Positions 15,860 through 24,789 of a stretch of DNA of 64,000 nucleotides are shown here, piece by piece; within the stretch, counting starts at the first letter, position 1, and every line of letters begins with the position of its first letter. The position numbers and the translations under genes are program-made. The notes beneath the pieces were generated by a model. The model saw only the letters and a list, made by a program, of their open reading frames with translations. It was not told the origin of the DNA and made no database searches. Location: assembly GCA_030065235.1 (NCBI GenBank), contig JASJDC010000001.1, positions 124,001 to 188,000 of the forward strand, read 5' to 3'. The DNA comes from Alphaproteobacteria bacterium (GTDB lineage Bacteria > Pseudomonadota > Alphaproteobacteria > UBA8366 > Aestuariispiraceae).

Positions 15860-16965
15860 GCTGACCCCGCCAGGTTGCGCCCTGTGACGGCGTCGAAAAA
15901 GTGGAAGCGGTCGGTCGAGACAGCCAAGGTGACCCGGTCGCCGGCGTCATAATGCGCTTCCGGGTCGGTGAGTGCGGTCAGACGCACGCCGCCCGATTTC
16001 GCGAGCATGATCCCGCTCGCCCCCAGCGGTTCGAAAATATCGACTTCGGCTTCGATCGTGTCGGCGGCGGTCTGCCCGTCTTTGACCGGGCGCAGGAATT
16101 GCGGCCTTAGCCCAACCGTGACGTCGTCTTTGGTGTAGCGCTCGAAGAGCGGCGCGTGACTGTCGTCAATGCGAAAGCTCAACGTTCCCTCGGCGGCGTC
16201 GACGCGCATCCCGCCGTCGCGCCGTTTCAGCCGCGCCGCAATGACGTTGATCGTCGGCTGTCCCATATGTCTGGCGACGGCGATATTGTCCGGCCGCTCG
16301 AACAGATCGCGCGGCGCGCCCACCTGTTCCAACTGGCCGCCGGCGCCCATCACCCCGATGCGGTCGCCCAGCGACAAGGCCTCAGCATAGTCGTGGGTCA
16401 CGTAGACCGTGGCGACCCTGCGCAGATCTTCGAGCGCATGGAACTGAGTCCGCAATTCATGGCGGATCTTGGCGTCGAGATGGCTGATCGGCTCGTCGAG
16501 CAGAAACACTTCCGGGTCGGCGACCAGGGTCCGTCCCAAGGCGGTGCGCTGCTTCTGGCCGCCGGATACTTCGCCCGGCTTGCGTTGGAGCAGCTGCTCG
16601 ATCCGGAGCAGATTTGCGACCGAGCGCACGCGTTCGTCGATCTCCGAGGTCGCGGCCTTGCGCGCCCGCAACGGGCTCGCGATATTCTCGTAGACCGTCA
16701 TATGCGGATACAGCGCGTAGGACTCGAAGGTCATGGCGATCCGCCGTCGATAGGGCGGCAGGGCGGTCATGTCGCGGCCGCCGACCCGCACCACGCCCTG
16801 GTCCGGCGTCTCTAGCCCTGAAATCAGCCGCAGCAGCGTGGTCTTGCCGATGCCGGACGGGCCGACAATGACGAAAAACTCGCCTTCCTCGACCGAGAAA
16901 CTCAGATCGTCGATGACCGGGAAATCCCAGCCTTTGCAGATCCCTTCGACCTCCAGCCGCGCCAT
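15856..16965 (-). CDS. Sugar ABC transporter ATPase (UgpC/MalK-like), first copy
   Basis: This has 369 residues. Walker A is GPSGIGKTTLLRL, the signature VSGGQKQRTALGRT, Walker B VFLLDEPISHLDAKIR and the switch region YVTHDYAEALSLGD. A C-terminal TOBE-like domain runs from about residue 240. It begins 4 bases after the MalG-type permease gene and overlaps the next ATPase gene by 4. The canonical DEPISHLD here contrasts with the altered motif in its partner, so the two nucleotide sites may differ in activity. Confidence 0.88.
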   Translation of the reverse strand: MARLEVEGICKGWDFPVIDDLSFSVEEGEFFVIVGPSGIGKTTLLRLISGLETPDQGVVRVGGRDMTALPPYRRRIAMTFESYALYPHMTVYENIASPLRARKAATSEIDERVRSVANLLRIEQLLQRKPGEVSGGQKQRTALGRTLVADPEVFLLDEPISHLDAKIRHELRTQFHALEDLRRVATVYVTHDYAEALSLGDRIGVMGAGGQLEQVGAPRDLFERPDNIAVARHMGQPTINVIAARLKRRDGGMRVDAAEGTLSFRIDDSHAPLFERYTKDDVTVGLRPQFLRPVKDGQTAADTIEAEVDIFEPLGASGIMLAKSGGVRLTALTDPEAHYDAGDRVTLAVSTDRFHFFDAVTGRNLAGSA

Positions 16966-16969
16966 CCGG

Positions 16970-17857
16970 TCAGCCTTTCACAACGCCGAGGGAAAGGCCG
17001 CGCACCATGTAGCGGCGCAACAGGATGAACATCGTCACCGGCGGGATCATCGCGATCAGGGAAAACGCCATCTGCAGGTTCCACAGGGTCTGGGAGCCGT
17101 GCGTGAAGGTCGGAATCACGATCGTGTAGGTGCGGACGTCGGTGCCGACGAACAGATTTGCGAACAGATACTCGTTCCAGGCGAATATCCAACACAGCAT
17201 CGCGACGGAGATCATACCGGGCAGCACCAAGGGCAGCGTCACCCGAACGAAGGCTTTCATCGGCGTCCAGCCGTCGAGATAGGCCGCCTCTTCGATTTCG
17301 CGCGGGGCGTCTCGGAAGAACACCATCATCAGCCAGGTCGCCAGCGGCAGGTTGAAGACCAGATAAAGAATGATCAGCGACAGATGGCTGTCGGTGCCCC
17401 AGGGCGTGTTGTCGAACAGGAAGAACATCGGCACCAGGATCGCCACCGGCGGGAACATTCTGTTGGACAGGATCCAAAAGGCCAGGTTCTCGCCGCCCGC
17501 TTGTTTCGGGAACCGTGCAAAGGCGTAGCCGGCCAGCGATCCGAGGAACAGCGCCAGCGCGGTGTTGGCGGTGGCGATGATGAATGAATCGACCAATGCG
17601 TTGAAATTGGTCGCTTCGGCGAACACGCCGGCGAAATTCTGCGGAAACCACTCGTTCGGCCAGAAGGTCGGGACGGTCAGGTTCGTCTCCGCCGCCGATT
17701 TAAACGCGGTGATGACCATGAAATAAAGCGGAAACAGTGTGAACAGCAGCCACAACGCCATAAAGGCCAGGAACAAGTAGCGCACGGCGCGCCATCGGTC
17801 CGCGACGGTCGATGTCTGTTGAAGCTGCGCTTCGGAATTTGCGGTCGTAACGGCCAT
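16970..17857 (-). CDS. Sugar ABC transporter permease, MalG type
   Basis: The 295-residue inner-membrane protein has about six predicted helices. The EAA loop that docks on the ATPase is EIEEAAYLDGWTPMKAFVRVTLPLVLPG (near residues 188-215). The N-terminal helix VRYLFLAFMALWLLFTLFPLYF is typical for the MalG group of CUT1 importers. The start has weak spacing information only; an ATG 21 bases after the preceding permease stop was used. It pairs with the upstream permease to form the translocation path. Confidence 0.88.
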   Translation of the reverse strand: MAVTTANSEAQLQQTSTVADRWRAVRYLFLAFMALWLLFTLFPLYFMVITAFKSAAETNLTVPTFWPNEWFPQNFAGVFAEATNFNALVDSFIIATANTALALFLGSLAGYAFARFPKQAGGENLAFWILSNRMFPPVAILVPMFFLFDNTPWGTDSHLSLIILYLVFNLPLATWLMMVFFRDAPREIEEAAYLDGWTPMKAFVRVTLPLVLPGMISVAMLCWIFAWNEYLFANLFVGTDVRTYTIVIPTFTHGSQTLWNLQMAFSLIAMIPPVTMFILLRRYMVRGLSLGVVKG

Positions 17858-17878
17858 GTACCCTGTTCCCAGTCCCGC

Positions 17879-18901
17879 TCAGGCGAAGCCTTGCGCCTTC
17901 ATCACACGCTTCATGTATTTCAGGAAAAGTGTGATCAGGATGGCGGAGATGGCGAAAATGACGATCGCGTAAGCGGCCGCCTCGCCGATGGCGAATTCGC
18001 GAATGCCGCGCTGGAACGCGATGTAGGTCGGCAGTTCCGACGACTGGGCCGGGCCGCCCGAGGTCATGACATAGACCAGGTCGACGAATTTGAACGCGTC
18101 GGTGAAGCGTAGAATGAAGGCGATGGCGATGACTTCCTTCAGCATCGGCAGGGTCACCCGCCGCATCACTTTCCACTGGCTCGCCCCGTCGACGCGGGCC
18201 GCCTCATAAACGGCGGGCGGCAGCGACACGCGGCCGGAATAGACGATCAGCAAGGGCAGGGCGGTCCAATTCCACGTATCGGCGATGATGATCGACCACA
18301 GGGAAACGCCAGCATTGAACCATTCGATATGCGCCGAGATGAGACCCAGATCCAACAACGCCTGATTCACCGCGCCGTTCGACGGCGTCAGCAGGAATCG
18401 CCAAAGCGTGCCGACAATCGACGGCGGCAGCATCATCGGCAAGACCATCAGGATCAGAACCGTCGTGCGAATTGCGTTGCTCTTGACGAATTCGTACAGA
18501 GTGAGCGCCAGGACGGTGCCGAGAATGACCTGAAAAACGGCGCCGAACGTCAGATACTGGACCAAATGCACCAGCGAATCCTGGAACCGGTCCGACGAGA
18601 GCACCGTGGCGTAGTTTTCAAAGCCGATATAGCTGTGGTTCCCCATGAACAATCCCTGGATATTCGTATCCCGCAAGGAATGGTAGAACATCCAGATCGT
18701 TGGATAGATCACGATGGCCAGCAGCACCAAGACCGGCACGCCGACCAGGAAGATCGGCACCCAGCGCGACACGATCAGAGGTCGCGTGGTTTTTTTGTTC
18801 TGGAACCAGGCCGGATAGGTGTCCGGATCGCCGCGCACAATATCGCTCACGGCGCGCGCTCCGGCGCCGCCTGACGGCTTTCCATTCTTATTGAGACGCA
18901 T
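17879..18901 (-). CDS. Sugar ABC transporter permease, MalF/UgpA type
   Basis: With ATG at 18901 the protein has 340 residues, a hydrophilic N-terminal tail of about 40 residues and six to seven helices beginning with VPIFLVGVPVLVLLAIVIYPTIW. The EAA loop is VYEAARVDGASQWKVMRRVTLPML. A further 35 in-frame codons up to 19006 exist but have low coding character and would run into the shared promoter region, so they were left out. It is the first gene of the importer operon and is divergent from mtnK, with 189 bases between. Confidence 0.85.
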   Translation of the reverse strand: MRLNKNGKPSGGAGARAVSDIVRGDPDTYPAWFQNKKTTRPLIVSRWVPIFLVGVPVLVLLAIVIYPTIWMFYHSLRDTNIQGLFMGNHSYIGFENYATVLSSDRFQDSLVHLVQYLTFGAVFQVILGTVLALTLYEFVKSNAIRTTVLILMVLPMMLPPSIVGTLWRFLLTPSNGAVNQALLDLGLISAHIEWFNAGVSLWSIIIADTWNWTALPLLIVYSGRVSLPPAVYEAARVDGASQWKVMRRVTLPMLKEVIAIAFILRFTDAFKFVDLVYVMTSGGPAQSSELPTYIAFQRGIREFAIGEAAAYAIVIFAISAILITLFLKYMKRVMKAQGFA

Positions 18902-19090
18902 CCCATGAGAAGCGGCGCCTTTTAGCGTTTTATCGGCCTCTTGCGAGGTCCTCCCTTGGTGGAACGATATCCGCCGCGTTTTGCAAAAGTCAAACATTCT
19001 TGACAATTGAATGACCGCTCATGAACCTGTTCTTCAGGTCGCCGTCCGTTAAGAGATGGTCGCCTAAGACAGTCCGGGAGGAACGTAAAA
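18902..19090. promoter_or_regulatory. Divergent promoter region of importer operon and mtnK-mtnA
   Basis: This gap separates the two arms of the carbohydrate island. It holds an AT-rich stretch near 18980-19015 with TTGACA at 19000-19005, but no good -10 at 17 bases. TTGTCAA occurs here (minus strand) and again upstream of the SorC-family gene near 22486-22499. This may reflect a shared operator, but the match is short. No gene is seen. Confidence 0.4.
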
Positions 19091-20386
19091 ATGAGCGCGC
19101 CGCAGTCGCCCGCCGCACGCGACGCCTACGAGCCTTTGACGATCGACAGTCTCGAAATACGGCTGGCTGCAGTGGCGGCGCTGCGTCAGGCCGTCGGGCC
19201 GTCGCCATGGCGGTGCCGCGAAGTGGGTGACGGCAATCTAAATCTGGTTTTCATCGTGGAAGGCGCCGCGGGGGCCGCGGTGGTGAAGCAGGCGCTGCCC
19301 TATGTGCGTTTGGTCGGCGATAGCTGGCCGCTGTCGCTCACCCGCGCCTTTTTCGAGTTCAACGCCCTGACCCGACAGGCCCGACGCGACCCCGGTCGCG
19401 TTCCCCAGATCCTGCACTATGATCAGGATCAGGCCCTGATCGTCATGGAGTATTTGCAGCCGCACCTGATCCTACGGAAGCACCTGATCGCCGGGGTGGT
19501 CCTGCCGGGTCTCGCGAAGGATATGGGGCTGTTCTGCGCCCGCACCTTGTTTCGCGGTTCCGATCTGTCGATGCCGACCGCAGAGAAGAAGGCCGATGTC
19601 GCGCTCTTCGCAGGCAATACGGAACTCTGCGACATCACGGAGAATCTGGTCTTCACCGACCCGTATTTCGATGCGCCGATGAACCGGCACACGACGCCGC
19701 AGCTCGACGGTCTCGTCGCGTCGCTGCGCGCCGATCAAAGCTTGAAGATCGAGGCGCAGACGCTGAAGTCACAGTTCTGCAACAACGCGGAGACGATGTT
19801 GCACGGCGATTTGCATACCGGCTCGATCATGGCGACCGACAGCGATACGCGGGTGATCGACCCGGAATTCGCCGTCTACGGGCCGATGGGGTTCGATCTG
19901 GGCATGCTGCTCGCAAATTTCCTGATGGCCTATTATGCGCAGGATGGTCATGCCGAACGGCCCGGCGCCCGCGACGCTTATAAAGCGTGGATCTTGGAGG
20001 TCGTTTCCGAGATATGCGACGTCTTCGAGGCGGAGTTTTCGGCCCTATGGCGCGCCGAACGCGACGGCATCCTCTATCCCGATGCCCTGTACGCGGATCA
20101 GGGCCACGAAATGGCGTCGGAACGCGCGCTGCGCCAGACCATCGAGCGCGTCTGGCGCGACGCGATGGGTTTCCTCGGGGTCGAAATCCACCGCCGCATC
20201 CTGGGCCTCGCCCATATCGAGGAATATGAAAGCATCGAAGATCCCGACCGTCGGGCTCCCTGCGAGGCGCGCGGTCTCGAACTCGGACGCGCGGCGGTTC
20301 TCAACCGGCGCACGCTCAGCCTGTCCGGCCTTCTGGCGCTGACGCGCCGTCTCGACGATGTCCCGACCGAGAGGATCCTGAAATGA
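19091..20386 (+). CDS. mtnK: 5-methylthioribose kinase (MtnK)-like
   Basis: The 431-residue length agrees with Mtn[10 protein letters not shown] (47-55) is the glycine-rich loop, [22 protein letters not shown] (68-89) is typical of Mtn[11 protein letters not shown] holds the catalytic Asp240, and [14 protein letters not shown] has Mg-binding Asp257. MtnK phosphorylates C1 of 5-methylthioribose; homologues in disposal clusters act on 5-deoxyribose. The start follows GGGAGGA by 7 bases. Its stop overlaps mtnA (ATGA), so kinase and isomerase are coupled. The divergent sugar importer suggests exogenous uptake of the substrate, unlike housekeeping methionine salvage. Confidence 0.9.
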   Translation: MSAPQSPAARDAYEPLTIDSLEIRLAAVAALRQAVGPSPWRCREVGDGNLNLVFIVEGAAGAAVVKQALPYVRLVGDSWPLSLTRAFFEFNALTRQARRDPGRVPQILHYDQDQALIVMEYLQPHLILRKHLIAGVVLPGLAKDMGLFCARTLFRGSDLSMPTAEKKADVALFAGNTELCDITENLVFTDPYFDAPMNRHTTPQLDGLVASLRADQSLKIEAQTLKSQFCNNAETMLHGDLHTGSIMATDSDTRVIDPEFAVYGPMGFDLGMLLANFLMAYYAQDGHAERPGARDAYKAWILEVVSEICDVFEAEFSALWRAERDGILYPDALYADQGHEMASERALRQTIERVWRDAMGFLGVEIHRRILGLAHIEEYESIEDPDRRAPCEARGLELGRAAVLNRRTLSLSGLLALTRRLDDVPTERILK

Positions 20387-21477
20387 AAGTGAACGGCGTT
20401 TCGTATCGGTCGATTTGGTTCAACACCGACTCACAAACCGTTGAGATCATTGATCAACGGTGGTTGCCGCATGAATTCCGGGTGGTTCCCCTTGTGTCGC
20501 GGGACGATTTCGCCACCGCCATCCGCGACATGTGGGTGCGCGGCGCGCCTTTGATCGGGGCGACGGCGGCTTTCGGCATGGCGGCCGAGATCGCCCGCGA
20601 TCCCTCCGACGCGCATATCGCCGAGGCTTGGGAGGTCTTACACGAAACACGACCGACGGCGATCAACCTGCGCTGGGCCCTGGACCGAATGCGCGCGCAT
20701 GTCACGCCGCTGCCGCTGGACGCGCGGGCCGCCGCAGCCCATGCGCTGGCGCTCGAAATCGCCGATGAAGATGTCGAGATCAATGCGGCGATCGGCCGAA
20801 ACGGGCTCGACCTGATCAAGAAGGTGGCAGCGGAGAAGCCGGCAGGCGATCCGGTTAAGGTGCTGACCCATTGCAACGCCGGCTGGCTCGCGACGGTCGA
20901 TTGGGGGACGGCGACCTCGCCGGTTTATCACGCGGTCGAGGCGGGAATCGACATGCATGTCTGGGTCGATGAGACGCGGCCGCGCAATCAGGGCGCCGGG
21001 CTGACGGCTTGGGAGATGAACAGCCACGGCGTGTCCCACAAGGTCATTGTCGATAACGCCGGGGGCCATTTGATCCAGCATGGCGACGTCGATCTCGTGA
21101 TCGTCGGCACCGACCGTACGACCGCCCGCGGCGATGTTTGCAACAAGATCGGCACCTATCTGAAGGCGCTGGCCGCTTATGACAACGATGTGCCTTTCTA
21201 TGTCGCTTTACCGTCGCCGACGATCGATTGGACGGTCTCGGACGGCTTGCGCGAGATCCCGATCGAAGAGCGCGCGGGCGAAGAAGTGACCAAGGTTTGG
21301 GGTAAGACGGAGGCGGGCGATGTGCTTCAAGTTCAGGTGACGCCCGACGGGTCGCCTGCCGCCAACCCAGCCTTCGATGTGACGCCCGCGCGTCTGGTGA
21401 CCGGCTTAATCACCGAGCGCGGCGTCAGCGCCGCCTCCGCCGAGAGCCTGGCGGCGATGTTCCCCGAAAAGGCCTAA
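20383..21477 (+). CDS. mtnA: Methylthioribose-1-phosphate isomerase (MtnA)
   Basis: This 364-residue protein belongs to the MtnA/eIF2B-like isomerases. Conserved features are [18 protein letters not shown] (50-67), active-site Cys164 in [10 protein letters not shown], Asp244 in [19 protein letters not shown] and [10 protein letters not shown]. It converts methylthioribose-1-phosphate (or 5-deoxyribose-1-phosphate) to the ribulose form. No mtnB, mtnC or mtnD gene of the full methionine salvage pathway is in the window, whereas a class II aldolase is. A DHAP-shunt route (aldol cleavage of the ribulose-1-phosphate) is therefore the favoured reading. Confidence 0.92.
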   Translation: MKVNGVSYRSIWFNTDSQTVEIIDQRWLPHEFRVVPLVSRDDFATAIRDMWVRGAPLIGATAAFGMAAEIARDPSDAHIAEAWEVLHETRPTAINLRWALDRMRAHVTPLPLDARAAAAHALALEIADEDVEINAAIGRNGLDLIKKVAAEKPAGDPVKVLTHCNAGWLATVDWGTATSPVYHAVEAGIDMHVWVDETRPRNQGAGLTAWEMNSHGVSHKVIVDNAGGHLIQHGDVDLVIVGTDRTTARGDVCNKIGTYLKALAAYDNDVPFYVALPSPTIDWTVSDGLREIPIEERAGEEVTKVWGKTEAGDVLQVQVTPDGSPAANPAFDVTPARLVTGLITERGVSAASAESLAAMFPEKA

Positions 21478-21488
21478 TTGGCCTGGCT

Positions 21489-22466
21489 TTAATCCGACTC
21501 GAGCAGCGCCCGAGCGGTCTTCACGCTGGTGACCGCGTGGGTCGCGAGGCCGCCGCGCAGAGCCGCCAGCATCGATCGCGTGCGCTCAGGGCCGGTTGAG
21601 ACCAACAGGCGCAGATCCGCCTTGGCGAGATCGCTCAACGGTATGCCGATGATCCGCGCGTCCAGAGGTCCGGGGATCGGCGCGCCGTCGGGATTGATGA
21701 ACCGCCCGCAGACGACCCCGACCGCCCCGCGCGCGGCGTACCATTGCACGTCCTCCGGGCTCGCGACGCCGCTTGTCGCGACATGACTGTCCGCCGCGCT
21801 GGCGCCGGCCGCGAAAATGACCTTGTTGCAGGTCGCGAGCGCGTCCAACTGATGTTGGATGATCGGCTCTTTGCGCAAAATCTCGGCGACGGCGGGGTCG
21901 CTTAAGACCGCCGGCGCATGCAGATTGATGCAGGCCGCGCCCAAGCGTTGCGCCAGCAGAGTCGAGCAAACCTCTGCGGTGAAGCCGTAAGGCGTCGCCA
22001 TGGACCCCAGCAGTTGGATGACGGTGAGATCGGCGATTTGGGTCGGGGCCGTCGCCCGGGCGACTTCGTAGACATTGCGCCCCCAACTCACGCCCAGACG
22101 GTCTCCGGACGCCAACAGGCGCGGCAACCAGGCCGCCGCGCCGCGCGCGACTCGCAGCAGCGCTTCGTCTTCGTCGACCGTCGCGTCCGGGACCAGATAG
22201 GCGGCGCGCAGATTGAACCGCGCACAAAGTTCGGTGACCAAGCGATGCCGGGTGAAAGCGTCGGGATCGAGCGAAATGGTGACCAGACCGCGCTCGCGCG
22301 CTTCCTGCAGATAGTTGACGACGCTCGCCCTGGACAGGCCCAAGCGGTCGGCGATGTCGCTCTGATTCAGACCGTCATGATAGTACATCCAAGCGGCCTC
22401 GACGATGACGTCGTCGCCGCTGATTTGACCGCTGGCGCGGCGTATCCCGGTCGCTTTCCCACCCAT
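21489..22466 (-). CDS. SorC/DeoR-family sugar-responsive transcription regulator
   Basis: The 325-residue protein has an N-terminal helix-turn-helix (about 34-58, QSDIADRLGLSRASVVNYLQEA). A sugar-phosphate-isomerase-like effector domain follows (GDRLGVSWGRNVYEVA, VIQLLGSMATPY, IFAAGASAADSHVA, VGVVCGRFINPDG), as in SorC/CggR regulators that sense phosphorylated sugars. It ends 11 bases after mtnA in convergent orientation and is the only regulator in the carbohydrate island, so it is the natural candidate for its control. The 124 bases between it and puuE hold a TTGACA-like element on the minus strand but no clear gene. Confidence 0.87.
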   Translation of the reverse strand: MGGKATGIRRASGQISGDDVIVEAAWMYYHDGLNQSDIADRLGLSRASVVNYLQEARERGLVTISLDPDAFTRHRLVTELCARFNLRAAYLVPDATVDEDEALLRVARGAAAWLPRLLASGDRLGVSWGRNVYEVARATAPTQIADLTVIQLLGSMATPYGFTAEVCSTLLAQRLGAACINLHAPAVLSDPAVAEILRKEPIIQHQLDALATCNKVIFAAGASAADSHVATSGVASPEDVQWYAARGAVGVVCGRFINPDGAPIPGPLDARIIGIPLSDLAKADLRLLVSTGPERTRSMLAALRGGLATHAVTSVKTARALLESD

Positions 22467-22590
22467 GAATTATCATTCGACATACCGGACTGATATTTGT
22501 CAATTTCAGGCGGCGGAGCGGCGGATGCTTGACCGGCCGGCGCTGGTCTGGCGAGTCGGATCGACGCAGTGACGATAGAGGAGCGCGCGC

Positions 22591-23505
22591 ATGTCGACCG
22601 ACTATCCCCGTGATCTGATCGGCTATGGCCCAAAGCCGCCGAGGGCCGATTGGCCCGACGGCGCGCGCGTCGCGGTGCAATTCGTGGTGAATTACGAGGA
22701 GGGCGGCGAGAATACGATCCTGCATGGCGACCCGGCGTCGGAGGCCTTCCTGTCGGAGATCGTCGGCGCTCAGGCTTGGCCCGGGCAGCGGCATATGAAC
22801 ATGGAGTCGATTTACGAGTACGGCTCGCGCGTCGGCGTCTGGCGGCTGTTCAATCTGTTTCGCGAGCGGCGCATTCCGATCACGGTCTTCGCCGTCGCCA
22901 TGGCCTTGGACCGGCATCCGGCGGTGGCGGACGCAGCCATGGAGGCGGGGTTCGAGATCTGCAGCCATGGCCATCGCTGGATCGATTACCGGGACGTTCC
23001 CGAAGACGTCGAACGCGAACACATGCGCACGGCCATCGAGATCATTCGGAAGCGCACCGGGGAACGGCCCCTGGGCTGGTATACCGGGCGAACCAGCGAG
23101 CGGACTCGGCGCCTGGTGGTAGAGGAAGGCGGCTTCCTCTATGACGCCGACGATTATAGTGACGAACTGCCGTTCTGGACCTGGGTCGCGGACAAGGACC
23201 ATCTGGTTGTGCCCTATACGCTCGACGCCAACGACATGCGCTTCGCGACACCGCAAGGCTTCAACAGCGGCGACCAGTTCTTCGCCTATCTCAAGGACAG
23301 TTTCGATGTGCTCTATGAGGAAGGGGCGGAGACGCCGCGCATGATGTCGGTCGGCCTGCATTGCCGATTGGTCGGCCGTCCGGGCCGGTTCGCCGCTCTG
23401 CGTCGGTTCGTCGATTACGCGCTGGGCCATGACAAGGTCTGGTTCTGCCGCCGGATCGACATCGCCCGCCACTGGCGCCATAAGCATCCGGCCTCTCCCG
23501 TCTAG
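22591..23505 (+). CDS. puuE: Allantoinase PuuE (polysaccharide-deacetylase family)
   Basis: The 304-residue protein matches PuuE: the N-terminal YPRDLIGYGPKPP, then VAVQFVVNYEEGGENTILHGD, EICSHGHRWIDYRDVP, and GWYTGRTSERTRRLV. It hydrolyses allantoin to allantoate without the metal centre of classical allantoinases. The ATG follows GAGGAGCGC by 3-4 bases. It opens the purine-degradation run with the M20 hydrolase, puuD and the uraD-uraH fusion, all on the plus strand with short gaps. Confidence 0.92.
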   Translation: MSTDYPRDLIGYGPKPPRADWPDGARVAVQFVVNYEEGGENTILHGDPASEAFLSEIVGAQAWPGQRHMNMESIYEYGSRVGVWRLFNLFRERRIPITVFAVAMALDRHPAVADAAMEAGFEICSHGHRWIDYRDVPEDVEREHMRTAIEIIRKRTGERPLGWYTGRTSERTRRLVVEEGGFLYDADDYSDELPFWTWVADKDHLVVPYTLDANDMRFATPQGFNSGDQFFAYLKDSFDVLYEEGAETPRMMSVGLHCRLVGRPGRFAALRRFVDYALGHDKVWFCRRIDIARHWRHKHPASPV

Positions 23506-23541
23506 CACCGCGCATCGCCGCTTGCCGAATTTGGACCGATT

Positions 23542-24774
23542 ATGAGCAAATCCTACGACACCGCGATCCTGAAGTGGATCGATCGCCACGAAGACGCCGC
23601 AGTCACGTTTCTGGCCGAGATGGTCAAGACCCCGTCTGACAACCCGCCCGGCGAATGCGCGCCGCATGCGGCCATGGCGGCGGAACGGCTGGAGGCGTTG
23701 GGCTTGACCGTCGAGAAACACCCGGTCCCTCAAGCGCTGGTCGAGGCGAACGGCATGATCAGCGCGACGAACCTCGTAGTCCGCCGCCGCTTCGGGGATG
23801 GGCCGGTGATCGCGCTGAATTCCCATGGCGACGTGGTCGCGCCGGGCGAGGGCTGGACGCACGATCCCTATGCGGCGGATATCGTCGATGGCTGGATGAT
23901 CGGACGCGGCGCGGCGGTCTCCAAGTCGGATTTCGCGACCTATGTCTTCGCTCTGCTAGCGCTGGAAGAGATCGCTTCGGAGCTGAGCGGCGCGGTGGAA
24001 CTGCATCTGACCTATGATGAAGAGGCCGGCGGCGCGATCGGGCCGAAATGGCTGTTGGATGAGGGGATCAGCAAGCCGGACTTCGCCTTTTCAGCCGGTT
24101 TCTCCTACGCGATCGGAGTCGCGCATAATGGCTGCCTGCATCTCGAGGCGGTGGTGAAGGGTAAATCCGCGCACGCCGCCAAGCCGGAAACCGGGCATGA
24201 CGCGCTGGAGGCGGCGACCGATATCTTGCGGGCGATCTACGCGCATCGCGCCGATCTGGCGGGCCAAGTGTCGGCCGTTCCGGGCATCGGCGGCCCCAAT
24301 ATCACGGTCGGGCTTATCTCCGGCGGCATCAACACGAATGTGGTGCCGGACAAGGTGGCGTTGCGCCTGGACCGGCGGATGATCCCGGAGGAAGACGCCG
24401 CCGCGGTCGAGAGCGGGCTCCGCGAGTTGATTCAGGAATCGATCGCCGGGCGGGACGGGATCGCGGTCGAGATCAACCGGATCATGCTGGCCGATCCGTT
24501 GCGTGAGGTTGGCGCTTTCGAAGAGATCGCCGGGCCGCTGCAGACCCGCGCCAGCGAGATTTTCGGCGAAGACATCCCGCGCCTTGGCGTGCCGCTCTAT
24601 ACGGACGCGCGGCACTACTCGAACGCTGGAATTCCGACCGTGCTCTATGGCGCAGGACCGCGTTCGATCGAGGAGGCCAACGCGCACCGCGCCGATGAAC
24701 GCCTGCCGCTGGCCGATCTGCATCGCGCGACCAAAGTCGTGGCGCTCACCCTGGCCGACATGCTGGCGCGCTGA
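23542..24774 (+). CDS. M20-family metallohydrolase (ArgE/DapE-like) in purine operon
   Basis: The 410-residue protein has the M20 layout: a catalytic domain with SHGD (His95, Asp97), the catalytic Glu pair in TYDEEAGG (160-161) and the late metal-ligand His in TDARHYSN. A lid domain contains KGKSAHAAKPETG. Two usual ligand motifs differ: GRGxxDxKG reads GRGAAVSKSD (Val126 at the bridging Asp, with Asp130 four residues later), and the usual GEP glutamate region reads FSAGFSY. Activity may remain with altered metal binding. Its place between puuE and puuD suggests the allantoate or ureidoglycolate step that is otherwise missing, but this is inference; peptide deacylation is equally possible. 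Confidence 0.75.
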   Translation: MSKSYDTAILKWIDRHEDAAVTFLAEMVKTPSDNPPGECAPHAAMAAERLEALGLTVEKHPVPQALVEANGMISATNLVVRRRFGDGPVIALNSHGDVVAPGEGWTHDPYAADIVDGWMIGRGAAVSKSDFATYVFALLALEEIASELSGAVELHLTYDEEAGGAIGPKWLLDEGISKPDFAFSAGFSYAIGVAHNGCLHLEAVVKGKSAHAAKPETGHDALEAATDILRAIYAHRADLAGQVSAVPGIGGPNITVGLISGGINTNVVPDKVALRLDRRMIPEEDAAAVESGLRELIQESIAGRDGIAVEINRIMLADPLREVGAFEEIAGPLQTRASEIFGEDIPRLGVPLYTDARHYSNAGIPTVLYGAGPRSIEEANAHRADERLPLADLHRATKVVALTLADMLAR

Positions 24775-24789
24775 GAATCGGAGGGGATT

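Noticed and set aside
19000-19030. Sigma-70 promoter for mtnK with TTGACA at 19000
   Set aside because: No acceptable -10 box lies 16-18 bases downstream, so only a general promoter region was recorded.
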